A model generated the notes under the pieces. The model did no database searches. It saw only the letters and a program-made list of their open reading frames with translations, and was not told the origin of the DNA. Made by a program: the position numbers and the translations under genes. 30,836 bases of DNA from CAZNQW01 sp964575225. Lineage in GTDB: Bacteria > Chloroflexota > Anaerolineae > JAAYZQ01. The DNA lies in assembly GCA_964575225.1 (NCBI GenBank), contig CAZNQW010000018.1, positions 1 through 30,836 of the forward strand, read 5' to 3'. This document shows positions 14,951-21,868 of the stretch, one piece after another (the first letter of the stretch is position 1; each line of letters starts with the position of its first letter).

Positions 14951-14979
14951 TTGACAACCCGGAATAGCTATGATAGAAT
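14951..14979 (+). promoter_or_regulatory. Promoter of the csp-RRM operon
   Basis: TTGACA, a 17-nt spacer ending TATGA, and TAGAAT. It is nearly identical in form to the divergent rrf2 promoter. Transcription should begin around 14986, leaving an untranslated leader of about 130 nt. Confidence 0.8.
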
Positions 14980-14985
14980 CTGTCC

Positions 14986-15118
14986 ATAGGATGAAGTAAG
15001 AATCTGGTACAAGCACGACACAAAGAGCGCCCAGATTACCGAAACTGGGCGCTTGTTGTATGCCGCCACCGGCAGACCCTTCCTCCTAAGAAAAAAAGAA
15101 AGTGAAAGGTGCAAGAAA
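14986..15118 (+). promoter_or_regulatory. Long structured 5' leader of the cold-shock gene
   Basis: The leader holds a 9-bp stem, AGCGCCCAG (15026-15034) with CTGGGCGCT (15045-15053) around a 10-nt loop, extendable by ACAA/TTGT beyond a 2-nt bulge. An A-rich stretch carrying the AAAGG ribosome site follows. Long folded leaders are known in cspA-type mRNAs as temperature-dependent switches. No T-run follows the stem, so it is not an obvious terminator. Confidence 0.5.
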
Positions 15119-15334
15119 ATGTCTGAGCGAACAGTCGGAACTGTCAAGTGGTTTAATGGATCCAAGGGGTATGGGTTCATCGAGCGGGAGGAAGGTCCCG
15201 ATGTCTTTGTCCACTTTTCTGCGATTCAGGGCCAAGGCTTTCGGAATCTGGAAGAGGGGCAGAAAGTAGAATTTGAGGTCGAGCAAGGCCAGAAGGGCTT
15301 GCAGGCGGCCAACGTCAGCGTGTTGGGCTGGTAG
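15119..15334 (+). CDS. csp: Cold-shock domain protein (CspA family)
   Basis: A 71-residue single cold-shock domain that binds single-stranded RNA and DNA and melts mRNA structure. GTVKWFNGSKGYGFIERE carries the first RNA-binding motif and DVFVHFSAI the second; the fold closes with GLQAANVSVLGW. The ATG was chosen because MSERTVG is the standard start and AAAGGTG sits just upstream, although the frame stays open further back. The stop codon overlaps the ribosome site of the RRM gene 15 bp on, so both are made from one transcript. Confidence 0.97.
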   Translation: MSERTVGTVKWFNGSKGYGFIEREEGPDVFVHFSAIQGQGFRNLEEGQKVEFEVEQGQKGLQAANVSVLGW

Positions 15335-15349
15335 GAGCCAGAACATACC

Positions 15350-15733
15350 ATGAGCAAGAATCTCTATGTCGGCAACCTGAGTTATGACACGACCGAGAAC
15401 ACTCTCCGAACTCTGTTCAGCGAGTTTGGCGAGGTACAGACGGTCAATGTGATCACCGATCGTTATACGGGCCGACCCCGCGGCTTTGCCTTTGTCGAGA
15501 TGGCAACCGAGGAAGGCGCGGATGCGGCTGTCGCCGGCATGAATGGCAAGATGGTGGACCAGCGCGAACTCAAGGTCGACAAGGCCAAACCCCAGGCTCC
15601 CCGCGAACGTCGTTCCGGCGGAGGCGGCGGTGGTGGCTACGGTGGCGACCGTGACCGTCGCAGCGGCGGTGGTGGCGGTGGTGGCGGTGGCTACGGTGAC
15701 CGCGATCGCGGCGAGCGCCGCGGCCGCTGGTAG
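15350..15733 (+). CDS. Glycine-rich RRM RNA-binding protein
   Basis: One RNA recognition motif covers residues 3-80, with RNP2 LYVGNL at 5-10 and RNP1 RGFAFVEM at 44-51. A low-complexity tail of two Gly-runs, each followed by YG and D/R-rich stretches, ends RGERRGRW. This is the layout of cyanobacterial Rbp proteins and plant glycine-rich proteins, several of which are cold-induced. The tail is encoded by near-repetitive GGC/GGT runs at about 15616-15700, prone to slippage and perhaps to variable length between strains. Pairing with a Csp gene in one operon points to RNA handling in the cold. Confidence 0.95.
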   Translation: MSKNLYVGNLSYDTTENTLRTLFSEFGEVQTVNVITDRYTGRPRGFAFVEMATEEGADAAVAGMNGKMVDQRELKVDKAKPQAPRERRSGGGGGGGYGGDRDRRSGGGGGGGGGYGDRDRGERRGRW

Positions 15734-15803
15734 GCTTGTTCTGGTCTGATCCCTGAGGGTCGAGAGACCTGGGGGGAAACAGACGCAACCTGTTACATCA
15801 CAG

Positions 15804-15835
15804 CTCGGGCCGGTTTTGAACCGGTCCGAGTTTTT
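15804..15835 (+). terminator. Rho-independent terminator of the csp-RRM operon
   Basis: A 12-bp stem with one G-U pair (CTCGGGCCGGTT / AACCGGTCCGAG) and a TTG loop is followed directly by TTTTT. It is the clearest intrinsic terminator in the window. Confidence 0.93.
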
Positions 15836-15839
15836 CTGT

Positions 15840-15869
15840 TTGGTCAACCCGAGCATTTTGTGGTATACT
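15840..15869 (+). promoter_or_regulatory. Promoter of the glycine-zipper/CNNM pair
   Basis: TTGGTC and TATACT separated by 18 nt. The -35 is weak, the -10 good, about 45 bp before the ATG and just after the upstream terminator. Confidence 0.5.
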
Positions 15870-15913
15870 CGATCTAAGAATGGTTCGGATCAATGCTCTG
15901 AAAGGAACAGGAT

Positions 15914-16099
15914 ATGTCTCAAGAAGAAGGCTCGGATCGCAAAAATCGTGGTCTGGCCACGGGGATCGCTGTTGGGTTGGCTCTAGGTGCCGCTGTGGGC
16001 GCGGCCCTGGGCAATATCGGTGTGGGAGTAGGCGTGGGGATCGCCCTGGGGGCCGGCCTCGGTGCCGCGCTCGACCAGCAAGGTCGATCTCGAGGATAA
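15914..16099 (+). CDS. Glycine-zipper miniprotein
   Basis: A 61-residue protein with a short polar start (MSQEEGSDRKNRG), then one long hydrophobic Gly/Ala-rich region from about residue 13 to 52 with repeated GxxxG spacing, ending DQQGRSRG. Glycine zippers pack helices in membranes or form oligomers. The AGGA ribosome site 7 nt before the ATG and its own promoter support it as a real gene. Similar small proteins occur across bacteria without assigned function. It shares the transcript with the CNNM transporter 57 bp downstream, so it could be an accessory subunit, which is untested. Confidence 0.85.
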   Translation: MSQEEGSDRKNRGLATGIAVGLALGAAVGAALGNIGVGVGVGIALGAGLGAALDQQGRSRG

Positions 16100-16156
16100 A
16101 TGGCATCAGGAATTCTGCTGCCCTAATGGCGAGATCGAAGAACGAGGAACGTTATT

Positions 16157-17455
16157 GTGAACGAGAATATCCGCGAAATCGTCATTATCTTGTTGTTGCT
16201 TCTGGCCAACGGACTCTTTGCCATGGCTGAGATGGCCGTAGTCGCTTCTCGTAAAACCCGCCTGCGGCAGATGGCCGATTCGGGCCACCAAAAGGCGCAA
16301 ACGGCGTTGGATCTCGCCGAAAATCCAGACCAGTTTCTGGCTACGGTGCAGGTGGGCATCACTCTGGTGGGTATTCTGGCCGGCGCCTTTGGTGGGGCTA
16401 CGCTGTCCAAGAGCCTTGCCGCCCTGCTGAACACTATACCGGTGCTGGCACCCTACAGCCAGGCAATTGGCCTTGGTGTCGTTGTTCTCGCCATCACGTA
16501 TCTCACGCTCATTATTGGTGAACTGGTCCCCAAACGGCTGGCCCTGAACAATCCGGAACGCATCGCCGCTGCCACAGCCAAGCCGATGCGAGCTCTTGCC
16601 AGGCTCACATCACCGGTGGTGCGCCTGCTGGAGGTTTCGACCGCGGTTGTTTTGTCCATGCTGGGCGCCAAGCCTTCGACTGAAGCCGATGTCACATTGG
16701 AAGAGATCAAGATCCTCATCGAACAGGGTACGGCCAGCGGCATTGTCGAGGAAGAGGAGCAGGATATGATCGAAAATGTCCTGAGCCTGGATGACCGACC
16801 CGCGGGCATGAGCATGACGCCCCGCCTGAAGATCATCTGGCTGGACATTGATGAATCGGTGGAAGAGATTCAGCAAAAGCTGATGGAGCATCAATACTCC
16901 CGTTTTCCGGTGGCCCAGGGCGACCTGGACAATATCTTGGGCATTGTGCGGGCCAAGGATCTGTTGGCCCAGGTCTTGACCAACCAACCATTGGACCTGA
17001 AAGCGTTGCTTCGCCCGGCTCTGTTTATTCCACCCTCTGTATCGGCTCTGCGAGTGTTGGAATTGTTCAAGCAGCACCGCACCCATATGGCTCTGGTCAC
17101 CGATGAGTTTGGCGGTATTGAGGGCATTGTCACTCACGACGACATCCTGGAGGATATTGTCGGCGATTTCCCCCTGGCCGGCGAGCCGGTCGACGTTCAG
17201 GCTACCCGACGCGAAGACGGATCCTGGTTGGTGGATGGCCTGTTGCCCATCGATGAACTTGTCGAGATCCTCGACCTGGAGAATTGGCCCGAGGAGGAAC
17301 GGGGCGACTATCACACGGTGGGGGGCTTTGTACTCAAGCAGGTGCAGAGCATCCCTTCCGAGGGCGCAGAGTTTGTATGGAACAGCTTGCGCTTTGAAGT
17401 AGTCGACATGGACGGGCGCCGGGTGGACAAGGTGCTTATTTCGGCTATCGACTGA
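16157..17455 (+). CDS. CNNM/CorC-HlyC family membrane protein (putative Mg/Co transport or hemolysin-like)
   Basis: The 432 residues hold the whole family layout: a DUF21/CNNM membrane domain (about 1-190, with LANGLFAMAEMAVVASRKTRL at the start and ELVPKRLAL), a CBS pair (about 215-335, RFPVAQGDLDNILGIV and MALVTDEFGGIEGIVTHDDILEDIVGD) and a C-terminal CorC_HlyC domain (345-430, ending in a DKVLI strand). CNNM proteins are linked to magnesium export or homeostasis; the older hemolysin label has weak support. The GTG start is backed by AGGA 8 nt upstream. It is the second gene of a two-gene unit. Confidence 0.94.
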   Translation: MNENIREIVIILLLLLANGLFAMAEMAVVASRKTRLRQMADSGHQKAQTALDLAENPDQFLATVQVGITLVGILAGAFGGATLSKSLAALLNTIPVLAPYSQAIGLGVVVLAITYLTLIIGELVPKRLALNNPERIAAATAKPMRALARLTSPVVRLLEVSTAVVLSMLGAKPSTEADVTLEEIKILIEQGTASGIVEEEEQDMIENVLSLDDRPAGMSMTPRLKIIWLDIDESVEEIQQKLMEHQYSRFPVAQGDLDNILGIVRAKDLLAQVLTNQPLDLKALLRPALFIPPSVSALRVLELFKQHRTHMALVTDEFGGIEGIVTHDDILEDIVGDFPLAGEPVDVQATRREDGSWLVDGLLPIDELVEILDLENWPEEERGDYHTVGGFVLKQVQSIPSEGAEFVWNSLRFEVVDMDGRRVDKVLISAID

Positions 17456-17475
17456 GAGGTATTGCCAAGCGCAGC

Positions 17476-17640
17476 TCAGCGGGCAGCATATATGAGAACG
17501 ATCTGGCCTGCCGAGTCGGAAATGACCAATCGGGCGCCGTCCATCTGATAGCTCGCAGCCGCGCTCAGTGCAGCGATGTAGGCCGCTTCCTGGGTCAGGT
17601 TGCTCGGGCCGATCGCCGGAATTGGCTCACAGCGGCGGGT
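17476..17640 (-). pseudogene. C-terminal remnant of a META-domain (HslJ-like) protein
   Basis: Read on the minus strand, this stretch encodes about 54 codons ending in TGA with the META-domain C-terminus: LTQEAAYIAALSAAASYQMD, then GARLVISDSAGQIVLIYAAR. The pattern QEAAYLAAL...ASYxxxGxxLxLxDxxGxxVLxY is typical of these secreted or lipid-anchored domains. No start codon or upstream META half exists: the frame runs into the antisense of the beta-helix gene. It is probably a truncated leftover at a rearrangement point. The reading is by eye. Confidence 0.6.
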
Positions 17641-17658
17641 TAGAAAGGATGTGCCTCG

Positions 17659-19206
17659 ATGAAGCCATGGACCACCCTGCTTTTGAAGCTGCTGCTGGCG
17701 CTGCTGGCCGCGAGCTGCTCCCCACTTTCGCCAGAGGAGGAATCGGCCGATCTCGTGGTCTCGACAGCGACCCCGCCGCCCCTGTCCACCTGGTCACGGG
17801 ATGAGGGGTTGGTCACCGAACCCCCCACAGCCGCAGCCTGCACTCACAGCGTAGCGCCCGGCGGCGACGACGCAAACCCCGGCACCGAGGCCCAGCCCTG
17901 GGCCACCTTTCAGCACGCCGCCGACATCGCCCAGCCCGGCGATACCGTCTGCTTCCGGCAGGGTGTATATGCGGTGGACGAGGTGCGCCTGTCCATATCA
18001 GGGCTTGAAGGAGCGCCCATCACCTTTATCGCCCACCCCGGCGAGACGCCCACCCTCGATGGCGGAGGTCAGGCAGCCGAACTTGTGATCGTCGATCGTG
18101 GCGCCGCCCACGTGCGCCTCAGCGGCTTTGAATTGCGCGGCTACCGCATCTGGGGCTTGCGGCTATCGGGCGATAATCACCACATCCAGCTCGACCACCT
18201 GGACATCGGCGGTGGCGAGGCGGGCGTCCGCCTGACCTATGCTGAGAACGCTGAGGCGCCGCCCGAAGAGGGCACGGTCGAATGGGTGACTCTCGAGGAC
18301 AGCGTGATCCACGACAGCCAATATTCGGCCATCGACTGCACACCCGGACCTTGCGACCATACGGTCATTCGGCGGGTGGAGGTATTCGGCACCGGGCTGA
18401 CGGGCGAATCCTTCTATGGCTCCGACGGCATCGAGTGTGCCCGCGGGTTTTCCATCCTGGTGGAAGACTGCTATGTCCACGACAACGGCGGGGACGGCAT
18501 CGATCTCAACTCCCGCGATCGCGAGGGCCATGCCGGGGGCGTGGTGGTGCGCCGCAACCGGGTGGTGCGCAACCACCTGAACGGCATCAAGCTGTGGGCG
18601 GGCGGACTCATCGAGAACAATCTACTGTGGGGACAGGGCAACAGCGCCATCTGGGTGGGCACCTGGCCTGGCACCGTCGAGGTCGTCAACAACACCGTGG
18701 CCTATAACATGTGGGACCCAGCCTACAGCGAGCGCAACTGGGCTCTGGTGGCCGGTTACCCCGAAGAGATGGAGGCCCCATCCGTAGCGTTGACCCTGGT
18801 CAACAACCTGTTTGCCTTCAACGCCGATCCGATGGACGGGGGACCGACCGGCATCTACCTGGGTCCGGGCGTGACGCTGGTGCACGAAGGACACAATCTG
18901 TTCCACAGCCGGGCCGACGAGGAGATTACGGCCGAGTTCCTCACCGGCAACGAGGTCGGCATTGGACGGGAGGAGATTGCCGACGGGACCTGGGCACGCA
19001 TCAGCGGTCAGGGACAGGGCGATCAGGTCGTCGATCCCCTGTTCGTGGCAGGTTGGGCAGAAAGTGGGCGCGACCTGCATCTGCTGCCCGGCAGCCCCGG
19101 CCTGGGCGCCGGGGCCGCCAATCGAGCCCCTGCCGACGACCTGGAAGGCCGTCGCCGCGATGCTTGGCCCGACCTGGGCGCGTACGAAAGCGCCGCCCAG
19201 CCCTAA
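17659..19206 (+). CDS. Secreted parallel beta-helix lipoprotein
   Basis: The 515-residue protein starts with a lipoprotein signal peptide (hydrophobic core to about residue 19, lipobox LAAS-C with C20). A low-complexity Ser/Thr/Pro/Glu linker follows, then a DUF1565-like start (SVAPGGDDANPGTEAQPWATFQHAADIAQPGDTV written in parts near 63-97) and many right-handed beta-helix turns (NGIKLW, GGLIENNLLWGQGNSAIW, VEVVNNTVAYN). It ends with DLGAYES, a common closing motif of this class. Relatives bind or cleave polysaccharides, but no catalytic set can be named. AAAGGA lies 9 nt before the ATG. Its stop codon overlaps that of the convergent downstream gene. Confidence 0.88.
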   Translation: MKPWTTLLLKLLLALLAASCSPLSPEEESADLVVSTATPPPLSTWSRDEGLVTEPPTAAACTHSVAPGGDDANPGTEAQPWATFQHAADIAQPGDTVCFRQGVYAVDEVRLSISGLEGAPITFIAHPGETPTLDGGGQAAELVIVDRGAAHVRLSGFELRGYRIWGLRLSGDNHHIQLDHLDIGGGEAGVRLTYAENAEAPPEEGTVEWVTLEDSVIHDSQYSAIDCTPGPCDHTVIRRVEVFGTGLTGESFYGSDGIECARGFSILVEDCYVHDNGGDGIDLNSRDREGHAGGVVVRRNRVVRNHLNGIKLWAGGLIENNLLWGQGNSAIWVGTWPGTVEVVNNTVAYNMWDPAYSERNWALVAGYPEEMEAPSVALTLVNNLFAFNADPMDGGPTGIYLGPGVTLVHEGHNLFHSRADEEITAEFLTGNEVGIGREEIADGTWARISGQGQGDQVVDPLFVAGWAESGRDLHLLPGSPGLGAGAANRAPADDLEGRRRDAWPDLGAYESAAQP

Positions 19207-20801
19207 TAGCCGACGGCGCAGCCATCCTTGCGCGGGTCGGCGGCGCCGCACAGCACACCGCTCTCCGGATCGACCATGATCACATCGCCGCTGCCAAAGC
19301 CGCCTGAGAAGGTGGGCTCTACACGCACCCGATGCCCCAGGGCCGCTAGCGCCTTGCGGGTCTTGAGAGGTACGCCGCTTTCAACAGCCACCTGCAGCCC
19401 CCCCCTTTCGTCCACGCGGAAGCGGGGCGCATCCAGCGCAGCTTGGGGCCCCAAGCCATAGTCGATCAGATTGACCGCCACCTGCAGATGTCCCTGGGGC
19501 TGCATAAAGCCGCCCATCACCCCAAAGCTGAGCCAGAGCTTGCCCTGGCGCAGGGCCATCGCCGGGATGATGGTGTGATACGGGCGCTTGCCGCCCTCCA
19601 GAACGTTGGGATGGCCCGCCTCCAGGCTGAAACAGGCGCCCCGGTTCTGCAGGCAGATGCCGGTGCCGGGCACCACCATCCCCGAGCCAAAGCCCCAGAA
19701 CAGGCTATTGATGAACGACACGGCGTTGCCTTGCCCGTCGACCACCGTCAAGTACACCGTATCCCGGTGCTCAGGCACGCCCGGCGCGGCGATGGTCGCC
19801 GCACCGTCTGGACGGATAGTCGCCCGCCGCTGGGCCGCGTACTCTTTGGATAGCAACCCATCCACCGGCACCGCCGCCACGGCCGGATCGGCCACATAGC
19901 GCGCCGCGTCGGCCATGCCCATGCGCATGGCTTCGATCATCAGGTGCCAGCGGGCCGGGTCGTAATAGTCCATCTCGCCCAGGTCCCAACCCTCCACCAG
20001 ATTAAGGGCGATCAGCGCAGCGATCCCCTGACCGTTGGGTGGATGCTCCAGGATATCGACGCCGCGGTACGAGGTGCGGATTGGCTCCTCCCAGGTGGCG
20101 CCATGGGCCGCCAGGTCTTCCACCGTCAGGTAGCCGCCCTTGGCCTGGACCGCCGCCGCGATCTTTTCCGCCAGGGGGCCGCGGTAAAAGGCCCCGGCGC
20201 CGCCTTCGGCCACGGCGCGAAAGGTGCGGGCCAGGTCGGGCTGGCGATGGATTTGCCCCGGTTTGGGCGCGGGCAGGTAGGTGGCAGTCGCCGCCTCGTC
20301 CTTTGAAAGCTTGGCCGTGGACGCTTGCCAGCCGGCGGCGATCCGTTCACTCACGGGGAACCCCTCTTCGGCAGTGGCAATGGCCGGGGCCAGGCACTGG
20401 CCCAAGGTCATCGTCCCCAATCGCTGCAGCAGCGCTTCCCAGCCGCTGGCCGATCCCGGCACCGTCACCGGCAGCGGACCGGTGAGCGGAACCTCTTTCA
20501 GCCCCAAACGTTGAGCCTCCTCCAGCGTAAAAGCAGAAGGCGCCCGCCCGCTGCCGTTCAGCGCCGTCACACGCCCGTTGCCGGCCTCGTAGATCAAGGC
20601 AAAGCAATCACCGCCAATGCCGGTCGACATGGGTTCGACGACATTGAGCATGGCAGCCACAGCCACGGCCGCGTCGGCCGCATTTCCGCCTTCCATCAAG
20701 ATACGCAACCCGGCCATGGCGGCCAGCGGCTGGCCGGTCGACACCATGCCGTGGCGGGCCATCACCGCCGAGCGGCGCGAAGGAAACGTCATAGACCTCA
20801 T
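19203..20801 (-). CDS. Gamma-glutamyltransferase-family Ntn hydrolase (YwrD-like, no signal peptide)
   Basis: The 532-residue protein has the Ggt fold: GMVSTGQPLAAMAGLRILMEGGNAADAAVA written in blocks near 18-47, NVVEPMSTGIGGDCFAL near 53, ALNGSGRAPSA near 80, and the self-processing site DTVYLTVVDGQGNAVSFINS with the nucleophile Thr about 348, whose cleavage would split the chain. No signal peptide is present, so it should be cytosolic, as in YwrD and oxamate amidohydrolase HpxW relatives rather than periplasmic Ggt. Substrate is therefore uncertain: glutathione-type gamma-glutamyl compounds or another amide. The ATG has AGGAG 6 nt upstream. Confidence 0.9.
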   Translation of the reverse strand: MRSMTFPSRRSAVMARHGMVSTGQPLAAMAGLRILMEGGNAADAAVAVAAMLNVVEPMSTGIGGDCFALIYEAGNGRVTALNGSGRAPSAFTLEEAQRLGLKEVPLTGPLPVTVPGSASGWEALLQRLGTMTLGQCLAPAIATAEEGFPVSERIAAGWQASTAKLSKDEAATATYLPAPKPGQIHRQPDLARTFRAVAEGGAGAFYRGPLAEKIAAAVQAKGGYLTVEDLAAHGATWEEPIRTSYRGVDILEHPPNGQGIAALIALNLVEGWDLGEMDYYDPARWHLMIEAMRMGMADAARYVADPAVAAVPVDGLLSKEYAAQRRATIRPDGAATIAAPGVPEHRDTVYLTVVDGQGNAVSFINSLFWGFGSGMVVPGTGICLQNRGACFSLEAGHPNVLEGGKRPYHTIIPAMALRQGKLWLSFGVMGGFMQPQGHLQVAVNLIDYGLGPQAALDAPRFRVDERGGLQVAVESGVPLKTRKALAALGHRVRVEPTFSGGFGSGDVIMVDPESGVLCGAADPRKDGCAVGY

Positions 20802-20851
20802 GGCTCTCTCCTCAAAAAAGTGGGGCGACTGTATGCCGCCCGTGCAAAACC

Positions 20852-20880
20852 ATTATACTCGATCCGCTGCCCTCTGGCAA
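20852..20880 (-). promoter_or_regulatory. Promoter of the Ggt-family gene
   Basis: On the minus strand TTGCCA and TATAAT are 17 nt apart, about 50 bp before the ATG. Confidence 0.65.
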
Positions 20881-20974
20881 AACCGGGCCCTCGGGCGCCG
20901 ATGGCTCACCCTGAACCGCAGCGTTAATCGTCGCCTATGGCATCCGTTCCCGCGTGAACGATCCTCCATGGTTA

Positions 20975-20996
20975 ATGGCTGCGCACACGCAGTCAT
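20975..20996. repeat. Imperfect palindrome between divergent promoters
   Basis: ATGGCTGCG and CGCAGTCAT form 9-bp arms (one G-U equivalent) around CACA. It lies between the Ggt promoter and the kinase promoter, about 28 bp upstream of the latter, where an operator could sit. The rest of the 321-bp gap holds only the two promoters. Confidence 0.3.
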
Positions 20997-21023
20997 GACA
21001 GAGGCGACACCCAAAACCGATGC

Positions 21024-21052
21024 TTGACAGCCCCCTTGCCGGGTGCTATACT
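21024..21052 (+). promoter_or_regulatory. Promoter of the cytidylate-kinase-like gene
   Basis: TTGACA and TATACT with a 17-nt spacer, 70 bp before the ATG. A near-consensus match. Confidence 0.8.
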
Positions 21053-21122
21053 AAGATCAACACCGCAGTTCTTCACCGCCGCCCACTGTTTATCAGAACC
21101 GATCAAGAAAGGAGGGAACACG

Positions 21123-21860
21123 ATGACCGTGATTACCGTTTCGCGCCAACGGGGCAGCCGGGGCTCGTACATTGCTCTGGGGGTCGCCGAAAAACTGGGA
21201 TTGCGCTATCTGGACCGCGAGATCCTCGATTCGGTAGCCCGGGAGACGGGACTGACAACCGACGTGGTACAGCACATTGAGGAACGGGCGACGCGGTTGC
21301 CACGGATGATGCACCTGTTGGGCGCGCGCCCCAAGTTGCCCGTGATAGCCAGCGCTTCGCTTCGCGAAGAAAACGACCGTGAGGATCGGATCGGCAGCCT
21401 TGTCGCTGAGGGGATGAGCCGGGAGGCCGCCATCAGCCGCTTGGACACCGTAGGCGGGTTGGAATACGCGCCGTCGTTGGATTACCTGGACCTGGTGACG
21501 TCCATCATCCTGGAATCCGCGGCCCAGGGCGACGCCATGATCGTGGGTCGCGGCGGGCAAATGATCCTGGCGCGAACACCCGGCGTTCTACACGTCCAGA
21601 TCCTATCCCGCTTCGAGTCGCGGGTGTTCGAGCTGACACAGCGCGAGGACATCAAATGGCGCGAAGCCGCTCACCGCGTCCGCGCCTCCGACGAGCAGCG
21701 GGCCGGCTACCTGCGCCGATTTTACAACGTGGACTGGCTGGACCCCAACCTCTACGACCTGGTGATCAACACCGACCGGATCTCGGACGCGGCAGCCATC
21801 GACATAATCATCATCGCTGCGCGCTCGGTAGCAGAGAAAGCAGCCCAGGAGACGGCCTAG
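21123..21860 (+). CDS. Cytidylate-kinase-like family protein
   Basis: The 245-residue protein opens with ITVSRQRGSRGSYIALGVAEKLGLRYLDREIL in the place of a P-loop region. This is the signature of the cytidylate_kin2 family, which differs from Cmk. VGRGGQMILARTPGVLHVQI lies near 142, SRFESRVFELTQREDI follows, and YNVDWLDPNLYDLVINTDRIS near 200 is the lid and closing region. The ATG has GGAGG just upstream. Relatives are assumed to be nucleotide kinases but few are characterised; the substrate is unknown. The gene stands alone, and its stop is 8 bp from the convergent protease stop. Confidence 0.88.
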   Translation: MTVITVSRQRGSRGSYIALGVAEKLGLRYLDREILDSVARETGLTTDVVQHIEERATRLPRMMHLLGARPKLPVIASASLREENDREDRIGSLVAEGMSREAAISRLDTVGGLEYAPSLDYLDLVTSIILESAAQGDAMIVGRGGQMILARTPGVLHVQILSRFESRVFELTQREDIKWREAAHRVRASDEQRAGYLRRFYNVDWLDPNLYDLVINTDRISDAAAIDIIIIAARSVAEKAAQETA

Positions 21861-21868
21861 ATTTTCGC

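Noticed and set aside
15086..15856. 256-codon minus-strand frame opposite csp and the RRM gene
   Set aside because: It is the shadow of the two real genes; its Ala/Thr-rich run mirrors the Gly codons of the RRM tail.
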